This document shows positions 34,932 through 47,115 of a DNA stretch of 64,000 nt, piece after piece. The DNA comes from Amylostereum areolatum. Its lineage: Eukaryota > Basidiomycota > Agaricomycetes > Russulales > Stereaceae. The stretch covers positions 160,319 through 224,318 of the forward strand of contig SAXG01000074.1 in NCBI GenBank assembly GCA_012932865.1, in the 5' to 3' direction. A program made the translations under genes and the position numbers. Below the pieces are notes generated by a model, which had not been told where the DNA came from, did not search any database, and saw only the letters and a list, made by a program, of their open reading frames with translations. Numbering within the stretch: position 1 is the stretch's first letter; each line of letters starts with the position of its first letter.

Positions 34932-36732
34932 TCACGTCTTCGCCCTTAAGATTTTGCATTCTTTCTTATGCCCGCCTTCCTTCCAATCCCTGCAATGAAA
35001 TCAGGGATAGTCGAGTGCGTACTATACCACAGTACTCACCTTGTTTGACATGCTGTGTTGCAGTACTCCACCTTGCCGCACCCCGAACACAGAGAGGTAG
35101 GCTGTGAAGGTTCTATCCTGTGATAGAAACACTCCCGCCAGTGACAGTGCACCGGCTTCGGTGACGGCTCGATCTCTTTCCTCTCTTTTACTCCCGTTTC
35201 CACGCGATGTCGCTCCAGGTCCTCGTCAAGCCCTACGTCCTTGCCAAATTTGACCCAGGTCCGGATCATCTCGTCTCTGACCTTAGTGAGACCCTTGCCG
35301 CGTTTGCTCGCGCGCATGTCTTTCAGCGTCGGGTAAAACACCCTCTGTAAGGCTTTTTTGAGGGCGCCGACAATAACAAGGCCTTGCACATGTTTCATGG
35401 GCTCCACGACACCTCCGATGAGCTTTTGCAAAGTAATCCAGTCCTCTGAAAAGGGGTTTATATGCGTCCGAAAACAAGGAGGCCTCAGAGCGACGCGCAG
35501 TTACACTTACCGAGATCATCGATGGTGTTGGCTTTGGTCGCTCCGAGAAATGCGCCGCGGGCCATGACGGGAATAAAGTTGAGCTTCTCGATCAGGTCTG
35601 GAAGTATAAAGCTCTCCATGGTCATGATCCAGCTACACGGTGTCAAAGCGTCTCATCAGCGATAAAAGGCGACGCCGCCGTGAATAAACGTACTAAATCT
35701 GTGGTGCGACCCATCGCAAAACATCCCACTCGAGCTCCGGGTTTCCTTTCAGCTTCTGTCGCTTGACGGCGTCCAAGATAGGGATATGAATGTTCAGCGC
35801 GGCGAGCATGCGCTTGGCGACGGGATGGTGAGCAAAATGGTACATAAAATGCAGGCGGTTGGCGAGTTTGTGGTCGATGACCTCGGGCGTTTTGAGTTCC
35901 CTGCGCATGCGCTCTACAAAATTCTGCGCGCCGAACGTCTCGATGACGGCTTCCTTGACTAGAGCGTCGCGATCCTCTGAAGAGGCGCCGTCGGCGAGGA
36001 TGTTCAACGCGTCGAGAGAAGCGTCGTCCTCGTCCCATTTTGGGTTGTATTGCCAGCAGTAAAGGGCGACATGTCCGAGACGCGAATCGAGGATATGCGG
36101 GACAGTTTTCCTGGACGTGTCCGTTGAATTTTGTTTTCACGAAGGAGAGGACCAGACAAAGTGCGTACATATTCCAGTACACATTGCAGAATATGAACGT
36201 GCTTTTGGAGACAGCGTCGCGATAATATTTCGCCCAGCTCGTTTGTTCTTGCAGCAGGTATCGTTTTTTCCAGATCATGTTCCAGAGAGCGGGCGCTCGA
36301 GTGAATAAAGCGTTCACGACTTTGGCGTCTCGATGCGAATCTACGACGCCAGCGAGAAGCACGATGTTCCAAATCGCCATCATGACGTTGACGACGTATT
36401 CCTGCGCCAGGATGTCAGAAATACTGGGAATTACGCCTCCCTGAGTACGAGGAATCCACACGTACATCGTCATCTTCGTAGATACTTTCGTCGGTCGCGA
36501 TGTCCATGTAGACGTCATGGAGTCCGGATGAGGTGAATGCCTTCCACTGCTGGACAGGAGGTTTCATTGTGAGCGTTTTGAACAGCTCGAGAGATAACAA
36601 GACGCGTTTGGGGGATGTGGCTTGATGAAGTTCGCGGAACAGAGCAGCAACCTCGAATGGCTTCTCCGTGACAGTTTTGCCGAACATAGCGTTGGCAAGT
36701 TTCAGATCCATAGGGGCGTCCGACAAATCCAT
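34932..36732 (-). CDS. MYND-type zinc-finger protein (paralog 3 of 3)
   Basis: I chose the ATG at 36732 (MDLSDAPMDLKLANAMFGKT) because it aligns with the N-terminus of paralog 1 (VKIAHAMFGKAVEERP). The body has SGLHDVYMDIATDESIYEDD, YVVNVMMAIWNIVLLAGVVD, KVVNALFTRAPALWNMIWKK and SRLGHVALYCWQYNPKWDED. MYND finger: CHWREC, CSGCGKVEYCNTAC, then DWKEGGHKKECK in the final exon, with the stop at 34934-34932. This is the closest of the two to paralog 1 at the N-terminus and in the finger. Function unknown; nuclear or cytosolic scaffolding is only a guess. Confidence 0.84.
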
Positions 36733-37183
36733 ATCTTCGACCACGAGATGAGTAGGGCAATGCTGGTGGGGGTTCGATTTTGAACCTGAGGCTGATCGGA
36801 TAACCTTCCAACATGAGCACGCAACCAACCGGATCCGCTTTCAACATACCTGAATGCGTAAACCCCTATATTTTATGCCTTAGGCCTTGGGTGTTGGCCG
36901 CGATCGGATTAGAGCCCGAGGAAGAGTAAGCTGGTGGTGGTCGTAAAGAGAGGAGTCCTGTCTCCTGAGGAGTTTCCGGCGGCCGGACCGCACCGAGGTT
37001 CTGGATGAGTAGAGGTCACGTGGGCGCCATTTTCGTGATTTCTTTTGCATTTTCCCCCGCTTTTAGTTCCCAACGTATCTTCGGCTTTTGGCTTTGCTGC
37101 CCACATTCCACCCCACATTCTCTCTCATCTGAAGAAGACCAGAAAAGGGAGTTTGGCTTGAAGTCCACAGCACCGAATCGGAA
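36733..37183. other. Divergent promoter region between MYND paralog 3 and URB1
   Basis: 450 bp between two divergent starts. No TATA box recognised; a pyrimidine-rich stretch precedes the URB1 ATG at 37184. No gene supported. Confidence 0.5.
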
Positions 37184-40100
37184 ATGCCTCCCAAGGCCCC
37201 TGCTCGCGAAGGCGAACCTCCGAGGAAGCGCGCCAAAGTAGCTGAGGAAGGTCCTGGAGAGTCGCGGGGAACATATGTCTTCAAAAGTGCGGACGACCTG
37301 CGGAGGAGCTTGAGGCAACAGAACCAGGAAGGGCTGGTCGAAGGTGCGTTTGTATCCACCCGCGCATTGTGATGCCCTAACATGACCTGGTAGCTCTGAC
37401 TGCTCTTCGAAACCAGCTGACGATCAAGCGCAATGAAGTGCCTATATCACCACAGGACGAGCGGCTGCTTCTTCTCCAAGGCTGGTTAGAGTCAAGCCCG
37501 GGAGCACAAGAACTGTTCGACATATGGTCCGGAGTGAATCAGCGCCAGACGCCTCTCCTCGCCCTCATAGTGTCTGCGCTCGCATCCACGGTTACTCTGC
37601 TATCCTCCCATTACACCCATCACGCGCTTGGGCAACCCGTCGTCAAAATGCTCCTTTCCTCGCCGTGGATACAACATCTCAACTCGTATCTCGCCGTCAG
37701 CCATAAGGACCTCATCATCGCGACCTTGAAATTGTTCAACGCGCTATCAACGTTCGCGGGAGGGAGGGAGCAGCGAGCGCTTTCGGATGCGTTTGGATGG
37801 GATACGAAGGTCATTATAGCTCGCTAGCATTCGAAGCCATTTCTGACGTTTTTGTTCAGTCTCTCACGAAACTTCTTTTCATGAGACGAAAGGGGAACAC
37901 TACTCGCCTAGATATCTTGAGCATGCCAGGTATGTGTACCCATGCCCATTCTCCCGCATTTCTGACCGCGAAAGCAGATATCCGAACCCTCTATATCCTG
38001 TTCCTTCTCTCTTTTGTCGACACTACCTCGTCCGCTTCGGTCAAAATCGCCGTCCTTGAGCAACACCGTGAAATCTTTACCTCCATGTTCAAAGGCCTTG
38101 CTCAAGATCCGTACTCCCTGGTGCGAAAGATCTTGGAGGTTTGTTGGTCGGGCATTTGGTCTGACTTGAAGATCAAAAGGACGCTCAAGATCGGCCTCTT
38201 CGGCGAAGCGTGTCTATCTCACGTAGGTCACCACTTGTAGATGGACGTTGCCCATTCTTATATTTGTACAGATTGTCAAGCTATACGAACGGTCTGCGCC
38301 CGAAGGCGCCGAAGAGGATCAAATCCCCGCGGACCTCGTGCACCATTTCATGCTTGCAATATGTACGCGGCCGGGGACCGGCGTCTGTTTCAAGGATCGT
38401 GGATGGTATCCCCGCGAAACGGACGATGATGCTCGCGCCGACGAGGACAATACTCCGAGGCACGGTCGTATCTACAACAAGATCTTAGCGAACCTTCTCA
38501 AGGGGCTCAAGGTGAACGACGACGCGAGACAACAAGAATTAGCGTTGAAGATCTTGGCCGCCTGTCCCGAGCTCGTTGCTGGGTACGTTACTCATCATAT
38601 TACCCTGATACCGCGGGCTCATCTTTGGGAAGTTATTGGCCGTCGGCAGCCTTGACGTTAGAGCCGCGCCTCTCGTCCAGGTGGATTGCGAACATATCTG
38701 TTTTTGGATCCATCTTATCCCTCCCGGTCCCCGAATCAACGTTCCTGCTACCCAACAACACTTTGTACCAGCCTACTCCGCCACCCCTGTCCTCCTTTCT
38801 CGAAAATATACTCCCTTCCGTCGACATCAAAGTGCACCTGTCACGCGGTCTTCAATTGACTTCGCCTCTCGTTCAGCATTGTACAGCTCTAGCACTAGCC
38901 AAGTGTTTGGAGAAGTACGCCAGGGTCCTCGAAGTCCTCAACAGGGTTGAAACAGCGCTTCAAGAAGATCCGGAACATGGGCAGTGGGGTCGTCGAAGAC
39001 GGGATTTGGAGCGCGAAATGCGACAACGGGTCCCGGAGTTCCAGGTCATCATCGCTTTGGCTCAGAAGGCCGGCGAGACGAGCGTAGTGCCGAGCGAAAC
39101 GCAGGAATCTACACCCAACCCAACGCGTGCAGCGCTCCTTGCGGAGAGCTCGACGCGGCTCTTGTGGCTCTACCACAAGTGCCTTCCGACTCTCGTTGCC
39201 GAGGCCCGGTTCGACGTGGGCAAGCTCCTCCAAAATCTAGTGGATGTTCCGCAATCCATCCAGGACGATGATCAGCGCAACCCACTATCAGGACTCTATG
39301 TCCTACGGCAACTACATATCCTGCGGCTGATCCAGGAAAGCGACCATTTCGTCTGGTCTGGCAAGACAGGCTCAAAATCACATATCCACATCCTCCTACA
39401 CCGCTACGCGAATACGGATGTAGCCGCAGTCCGGAACGCGGTTGAGTCCCTTCTTCGTCATGTGTTGTCGTCAAGCATTCTTTTTCAACACGATCCCGAC
39501 GAGGTTTACCTCTGGCTCTCCGCTTTGCCACAGAGTATCCGGAGCTCCGACGCGGAAGCACCTGATGGCGCGGCTCTTACCAACGAGAAAGAAGCCGTGG
39601 TCGGTTTCCTGGATGAATGCATTCAGCGCTGCATGAAAACGCCCTATCGTTACCTCGAGGAACTGCAAGCATTGGCGCCCCCGAACAATGAGGCTGACGA
39701 CGCCCTAGATATCGCTGCTAGCCCTCTGACCATGGTCGTCCTGGAACAGTTATCCGCCAAGGCTGTCGGGGAAACTTTTACCTATATCAGACGTCCTTTC
39801 CGTGGCTAGTTTCCTACGCCGTTTGGTGGTCAACCTTGCGAGCAAGATGCACAACCTGGTACCCCTCGTTCGAATAGCGGATACCTTCGCCGCAGCCTTG
39901 AATAAAGAATGTCTCAGCCACGAGCATCCGGTCGTGAGCCGCGCGATCATCAAAGAGGCGGAGTTCCTTTCCGCGTGTCTCGGGCGGCTGAAGGACGCCG
40001 TCGACTCTATACCTCTTCCTGAAAGCACAAATCCGGCCGTGCGACAATTCCTCAAAGACGTCGAGGCACTCCCCACACGTATGTCCTGTCTCATTGCCAT

Positions 40101-43100
40101 GCATTCTTCCACTGAATTGCTTTAGCGGAATCGTCGCTGTCGCGGCAGGCATCTGCTTTCGAATTGGTGGATTGGATCCGGCTCGTCGAATATCCCCTTC
40201 ACCCGACCGAGCTTCGAAGACTGGTACAAGCGATAGAGAGGTTCTACAAGCCCGCCGTCTCCCACATATTCGAGTATATTGATCCGCACCAGTCGCCCTT
40301 GCAAGATCCCGAGTTTGTTAGTGAACTCGACGAGCTGCAGTCTTTGTGAGGGCTTTCTCGCGTATGAGTCTCATTCATCGCTGACTTTGAGCATAGACTC
40401 CCCTTCCGGGATCTCTTCATCCACAGTGTACCAACGCAGTTGCTTCGTGAAGAGCACAGAAACTTGCTAGCACGAGCTGCTCTTCGGGCGCCTAGACCGC
40501 GGCAGGGTGCTCTATCTGCCTTCTATCTTCTTGGGCATAGGTTGGCGTCACCCCACACTTCCTCTATCGAACGCAAGGGTCTATGGCTTTTGATGTCGGA
40601 CATCGTATCTTACGCGAAGAGCACACTATCGTTGGGCGATATGGCGGCACTCAAAGAACAGATTTCCGCACTTCCCGCCGTAAAGCATCTGTGTTCTTCT
40701 TCGTTACTGGATGAGCCTCTTCGCGATGGTACGTGTTCAGCTTTTGCACAGCCCTTGGATGATGTCTCACAAATGGGACTAGGTCTCGTCGCTCTTCTAC
40801 GAGCATTGGTTGATACAGCTTCTGCCAAAGATAAAGAACTAGTTGTCAGCTTCAGCTCTCTGTGGGCTCAGACAGCGCGTTCAGAGATGGAGAACGTAGA
40901 CACCGCCACAGTAAGTACTATCGTAACACTTTCTCGACGGTGATTAACCGTCCTCCAGCTACTCCTGTGGATTCCATATATGGACCTGAATGATGTTCTG
41001 GCTCTCTTGGATCCCACGCTCGCAAATGCCCCCAAGGACGCTGGAAACGGATGGATGGAAGTTGTGGAAGCCCTCGTCAAGGCCATTCGACAAGGAATCG
41101 CCCAGGCCGACGCTTCAATGTCCATGCAGTCGTGGCTCCCCCAGCTGATCTCGTTGTATACGCGGTTCCCACACCTTCCCGACGTCGAAAACATTATCGC
41201 CAGCGCCGTCAAAGCATGTTTGCCGCTCGCCGTGGACGGCATTCCGCCGTCCTCCGTATCGTCCGAATCTCGGACCATGTCGTCCATATCGACCCAAGGC
41301 CAAGCACGATGGTCGCGTCGGATAGACCGTAGAGACTGGGATGCCAATATCGACGCCTTCTTGTCCCAGACCATTTGGTCGGAACATTCAGTGGTCCATC
41401 GTGTTCGGCATGGTGTACCTCAGCTCGACCGCTCGAGACTCATGTCGAGTATTCCTATTATCGGACGATGTCAAGCAAGTATCTCCCTCTCATCTGGCCG
41501 AGGTCATATATGCGTTGTTGGATAGCGTCGAAAACATTGATTCAATTCATGCGGCATGGCAAGAGCACTTCAAGGGCATCTCAGCTGTCCTCTTCAACGA
41601 AACTTCTTCTAACCCTCATCGGGCTTCCTGTCGTCGGGCTGTGCACGCAATGATGGATCACTTACCATCGCTACGCTCTGAATTTCTCGTGGTTCTCCTG
41701 TCCTTAATCAAGACCATGTCATCGAAGACCTCTCCTGCGGACGTGGTCGCGCTATCGGAGGCGTTGCAACACTTTCCCGACGAAGCCGAGGAGGTGCTGT
41801 CTGCAATTCTGGACCATGGACTCAAGTGGGCGCCGCGATACCTAGCAGGGTCTACCGACGAGGACCACGCGGCATTGGCGCGACTTGGTTCGTTCCCTCG
41901 CATATATCACTCGACTCAGGCTTACGCATGTCACAGGTGGAATAGCCGCCCAGAGGAGCCCCAAAGCACACCTGGTCGATACGGTGTTATCAGTGTCCAT
42001 TCAAAATCGTCTAGCGGACGTGACGGCGCTCGAGTTTGTACGAAGCCTCCTGCCAGGCGCTCAGTTGAAGGTTAGTGCTTTTTTGCCTCGCTCGTCCCTC
42101 CTCTAACCAGTCTTTTCTCCAGCCACTACTTGTGAACCGGCACCTGCAGAGTATCATCCAACATCCACAATTTTACAAACACGCAGACACCACCAGCGTC
42201 TCCCGGGACGCCGTCATCAACTTGGTCCACACATTGTTCCACCTCCACCCGACGAATACATGCCAGCCAACTCATATACAGCCCCTCATCCCGGCGTATA
42301 CAGGATCGCTTTCAACAGCTGATCGGAAACTTCTCGATATCTTCCGCCTATATGAAATCACAAGGAAGACGTCTGTGGCGCCGATGCTCGTCGGGTGGTC
42401 CAACGTTGATGTAGGAACAGGCGACGCCCGCCAATCCATCATGAGCCTGGACTCGAACCAAGTTTTTCGTTCCTGTCTGTCCTTTTCACCTCGAGGAAAG
42501 CAGGACGACATAGTCCCACCTTCGATGGCTCAACCACCTTACGACCCCGCGTTCGTGCTATCGCTGTGTGCACAGATGTTAGTCGAGTGTCCACCGTCGA
42601 CGGCCCTCGAATGGGTGGGGCTCTTTCGGTCGAATGTCGTCGGCCTGCTTATACGCACCTTGTCTTCCGAAGACGTCATCCTCCGCGATCTCGCCTTTGC
42701 CCAGGTAGCCGCTATCTCAACGCTTCTGCAGGTGGGCATTTTCTTACTCGACGGTCGAGGTATCTAACCCTAACCCTACGGTTCTACAGGATGCAGACAT
42801 GCAAGAAAAGCCTCACGTCCAATACATCTTCGGTCTCCTCAAAGACAGCATTCGGCGCTCACCTCAAGACCCCGCCACCCTCCCTCGGCTTCCTTCTTTT
42901 ACCACCCTTTTCCTTGCCCACGCCCTCCGCGGCGTCTTTTACCCCGCCAACTTCATCTACCCGCTCACCGCACGCTTCCTCCTTCAGCGCCCCGAGCTCG
43001 ACACCACGGATGTGCCGATGCTCTACGGGATGCTGTACAGCAGCTCTGACGAATGGAAAAAGGAGCGCGGGTGGATACTCAAGTTCCTCGCGGACGCGAT

Positions 43101-43985
43101 GCTGGGTGCGGGCACGGAGGAGTGGAACGTGTTTAAGCGGAGAAGGACATGGGACCTTTTGGCGGGGATCTGGCAGGGCGGGGAGAAAGACCGTGCGCTA
43201 CGCCACGGCGCATTGGACGGTTCGTCTCCTCTTTCTATACTATAACGTCAAACTGATGAGACGGTCTCCAATAGGTGCTCGTGAACCTTACGTGCAGCAG
43301 ACACATCGTGACATCGCTCGCGCTCAAGTCTGCGTTACTCGCGTGGATGGAGATGGCCCTAGTCACGCCACAGGGTGACCTGCGCACGCTCTGGCTCAAG
43401 GTCATCGAGAATGTCTTGATGGTGGCCGATCAGGATCGGTTGGAGAGCGCTACGCTTGGGGCATGGCGGGCGGCGCTGGGAAGATGTTTGGGTGCATTGA
43501 TATGTTCTGGTGCGTTTTCCTTTTCGCCCGTGTATCTCAAAGAGTACTCATGGGCGTGCGTGAACGTAGACGACACTGTGGGGACCCTCCAGACGGAAGC
43601 CCGCATCCTGCTCCGGCTGACCCAGCTCCCGGGCACACCCGTCCGAAACCTGCCCTCCCTACTCTCCCAACTCATCACCCGCTTGTCCTGCTTCGAGCAT
43701 ACGGTCGAGTTCTCCCTCCCCGCCCCACAGCTGGCCTCCGCCGCTCAGGATAATAGGCCGCATACATCGTATTCTATACTCAAGGAAGCGGCTCCGGATG
43801 TCGAGACCTGGGGCGAGATCGTCGTTGCGCTGTGGAGGGCGGCGATGAGCGCGGATGGGGCAAGCGAGGCCTGGGAGGCGCTGACGCCACGGGTACTGGT
43901 GTGGCGTGCTGCTGCTGGGGATAGAGCTGGGGGCGGCGTTGGGGAGTGGGCAAGGAGGGAAGTCGTGAAAAAGCTTGGCCAATAG
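37184..43985 (+). CDS. URB1: URB1/Npa1, nucleolar pre-60S ribosome biogenesis protein
   Basis: Very large helical-repeat scaffold needed for early pre-60S particle assembly in the nucleolus. Start ATG at 37184 (MPPKAPAREGEPPRKRAKVA, a basic, NLS-like N-terminus). Npa1 N-domain: LLQGWLESSPGAQELFDIWS, VLEQHREIFTSMFKGLAQDP, YSLVRKILEVCWSGIW and LKIKRTLKIGLFGE, then IVKLYERS. A long exon from about 38630 holds WPSAALTLEPRLSSRWIANI and ILSLPVPESTFLLP. The C-terminal domain ends near EWARREVVKKLGQ with the stop at 43983-43985. About 15 or more short introns; estimated length near 1,900-2,000 residues, normal for the family. One clear frame break: GGGG at 39768-39771 interrupts EQLSAKAVG/KLLPISDVLSVAS. 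A second, at 41390-41470, may instead be a 49-nt intron. Confidence 0.9.
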
Positions 43986-44112
43986 CTCAACCAATGTATT
44001 CCGCGTAGTGTAGTTTATCATACAGAAGCATCTGGTATTCGAACGTTGTCCGTTCGGATACGCAGTGGACTCGTGGCGCTATCTAGCCTGACGTCCTTCC
44101 CTTCGTGTCGTT
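43986..44112. other. Short spacer between convergent genes
   Basis: 127 bp between the URB1 stop and the stop of the alpha/beta hydrolase on the other strand; it must hold both 3' ends. Confidence 0.5.
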
Positions 44113-45445
44113 TCAAAGTCTGCTGGACCCGCGATCGGGGAACAACGCGGCGAAGACGGCGGCGGAAAGTCTGTCGGGGGCATGCTGAGGAATCTGCCGT
44201 TTGCGAAGACGGGATGGATGAGTGCAGGCGCGTCGGTGAGCGTCGAGCCGGTTTGACTCACGAGATGTCCCAAGCCTTGCAGGGTCGATATGGATGCATG
44301 GGGACGTCCGCCGGCAAGGTCCGCGTGCACTTGGGGTGGACTGCAGGGGGGAAAGCCAGTGAGGGAGCAGCATGGGCGGCCATAGGCATCACGTCAGACG
44401 TACAGATAGTCGTGCACGGCTCCTAAGATGAGATGCACAGGCAACGCCACGCAGGCAGCATTGAGGAGGGCCACGGCGGCTTCTGAGCTTCCGAGGTCTC
44501 TGTACATGGCCTGGGGATGCACACGATACTCCGGTGAGCGGAAGAACCGAGAACAAGAGAGGGACTTGTGCAGACCGCTTCTTCGCCCCGAGTGCAGGCC
44601 AGTGTAGCGCCTTCTCCTCGCGGATGGTCCCGTAGTCCGAATGCCTGCCAGGTTCATCTTTGTAAACATAAGCGAGGACACCGTGCGGGCAGAGCTTACC
44701 ACGTAAAGCTCCGCGACCCGTGGATGCCACCCACGGAAGGAAGCGAGGGCGGCGTCCCTGTTGGGCCATTCGTCGCGACGTTTGAGTGTCAGTGAGACGA
44801 GACGGTTGCTGAGCGGGTAGAGGTGATGGATGCCTCCAGGACTGATCATGGGCTCGACGAGGACGAGGGAATGAAAAGTGATGCGCGGCACGATGTCGAA
44901 AAGGAACGTCCTGTGGGAGGAGTTCCGTCAATGGTCGATCGGGGTGGAGAAAAAGCAGGCTTACGCGGCGACGGCGCCGAGGGAATGGCCCAGGCATACC
45001 AGCCGTTTGTCCTTCAAGCCGGCTGTACTGGTTATAAACCGATAGGCTGCGAGCCCGTACTTTCGGCATGAGACTACAGGTGATGTTAGCAATAAGTACA
45101 TTAGAACATCGCGCATGCCGAAGGGGTTAGATACATACACTGCTCTTTGTGAAGAGGGTGTGTGAGGGCGGCCTCGTTCAGCTGCGCCGACGCGCCGTGG
45201 TTGGGACATTCAATGGCCCACGCCTCCGCGATACGATGCTGTCCGAAACTACCGTCGGCCTGGAATAAAACATCCAGCGTCGGCTCCCAGGTCTCCTTGT
45301 GAAAGCTGGTCGAGTGCAGACAGATCAGCGTGAGTGCACCGGGGTCGAGAGCGTCGCTGCGAGGGCGTCGGTACCGCTTCGCGGTGATGAAAAAAGGGTA
45401 TCCCTGTCCTGGAGGCAGCGAGAAGGCTGCGACGTCGAGATTCAT
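44113..45445 (-). CDS. Alpha/beta hydrolase
   Basis: Cytosolic or peroxisomal serine hydrolase of unknown substrate. Start ATG at 45445 (MNLDVAAFSLPPGQGYPFFI). Oxyanion-region strand: LTLICLHSTSFHKETWEPTL. Then AWAIECPNHGASAQLNE. The nucleophile elbow is GHSLGA (KRLVCLGHSLGAVAA), followed by FHSLVLVEPMISPG. Later exons give HGVLAYVYKDEPGRHS, VHPQAMYRDL, and a C-terminal exon with LPPQVHADLAGGRPHASIST and the catalytic-His region GLGHL, spliced to PQHAPDRLSAAVFAALF, ending at 44115-44113. The triad is therefore complete on inspection (Ser in GHSLG, His in GLGHL, acid probably in the HDYLPP segment). About seven exons. Confidence 0.85.
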
Positions 45446-45482
45446 GAGCGGTGTGCCAGTTCCGAGGCCTCCACTGGGGGTC

Positions 45483-45489
45483 CTATATA
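45483..45489 (-). promoter_or_regulatory. TATA box candidate for the alpha/beta hydrolase
   Basis: TATATAG on the minus strand, about 40 bp upstream of the ATG at 45445. Confidence 0.4.
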
Positions 45490-47115
45490 GCTGCCATCAT
45501 GAAGTCCAGACTCCAGTTTGTCGGACGGATGGGGACTCGCATGCGTTGTATGGCCGATACGCCTCTGGTGATTGCAGCACATGTGGTTTCGTCTGCCGCG
45601 ATCCCAAGCCATTGCGCAAGGAAGGAACTGGAAGAGGGTACGACTTGCAGAACGTGTTCGGGCCGCCCGTTGTCGCGCGCCGTCGGACGAGTCAGAGTGC
45701 CGAGTACGAAGAGAAAACACACGGTAGCACGGAAGAGAAGGAGCACCGATTGGCTTCATGGTGTGTGGCTGGGCCCGGATGGTGATGGCCCATGGGGAAG
45801 GAAGATGTGGTGCAGCGGAGACGGAGGATTCAGTCACAGGATGGATCCGAAGCCCTTCAAGAACCGGGGGTACGGTCACGTGATGTGGCGTACATATCGC
45901 GGTGCGCGGTCGTTGAACTTGGGGAACGGTTCGCCTTCGCACCTACCCCCATCTACCTACGCACTCTACGCATCTACATGGACAGTACCTGTACCGCACC
46001 ACCCATTTTCAGCAGACTATCAGCTACTCTTCAACTGACAACAGTTAGCTGTCGCGACACGCTTCAAACCGTCCACTCATGTACACCGTCAGTGTCATTT
46101 TTTAACCGCGAAGATAGAACTCTGACCATGGCAATAGCATCGTGTTTTACTCCGGATAATACACCCTGATAGTTCACTGAAGGTGCACGTACTCGTATTA
46201 CCCGCTTCGGACATTACCCTATGCGTATATGCGTGAGCACAGGCTATTGGCGTCAATACTGGCGTAACCACTCCGGAAGGGCATCACGTATATATGGTGC
46301 GTTTCATCCAACCTTGCTACAGTGTGTACTTCCGCCTATCGCCCCTTCAGGTTCAAACACTACATGGCCACGGAAACGGGACACATCCGAAGTCCATACC
46401 GATATCCTTGTGCCATTGATTCCTGGAATAGCACGAGATGAGTCTACGCGAAAAAGATCCTGGTGCCATCCGTTTATGCTTTCGTGAGCGGGGATGGTCC
46501 ACCGCCGAGTCCACCGTACTGGAGCCATGCGCACGAGTCCGGGAACGTTCGATCGATAGCTTGCGATGGCCCTTCCTTCTCGTCTTTCATTCATCCCCGC
46601 GTCCCCGGTCACTGGTCACCCTTCACTCGCTCGCGCGCTCGCGCTCCGGAGCTGATGATGTCGACGAAAGGAGCCTCGTGGACATATATTTTTGGAGGGG
46701 AGGGGCGGCGCGGGGCGGACCGGGTCGGCCGGGAGGGTCCGTGCACGTCTGGCAGTCCGCGGAAGGCACCGCCACTGGTGCACCCTTGTCCAGTCCGTCG
46801 ACCTAATCGCAGCGACCCGCGGGCCACAGACCGTGGCTAGGTCAGTCTCCCGCCTTTCCTCCTCTCTCGCAGCTTGCTCATCGCCGCCCACGACATCCAC
46901 ACTCTTAAACAACCGACATCGAACCGCGTTCGTCGAACATGCAGGGCGTCGTCGGCTCGACACTATGGCGCAGCATGGCATGGCGAGACAATCGGTGCGT
47001 AGCAGGGTTGCACAAGGGTGAACCACCGTCTCACGAACAAAGGACCAGCAGAACATGATGTATCCTAATCCTGGAGAAAACAACGAGCTCAACGGAAACC
47101 CCAAGCGGGCATCAC
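45490..47115. other. Intergenic region, no gene recognised
   Basis: 1.6 kb between divergent starts. Possible 5' leader exons of the next gene lie at 46961-47050 (an ATG-containing stretch ending at a GTGCGTAG donor with an acceptor before 47052), but they do not read through in frame. Otherwise nothing supported. Confidence 0.45.

Noticed and set aside
39768..39771. Programmed +1 frameshifting in URB1
   Set aside because: No known shift site or stimulatory structure is evident, and similar one-base breaks occur in many unrelated genes, so sequence error is simpler.
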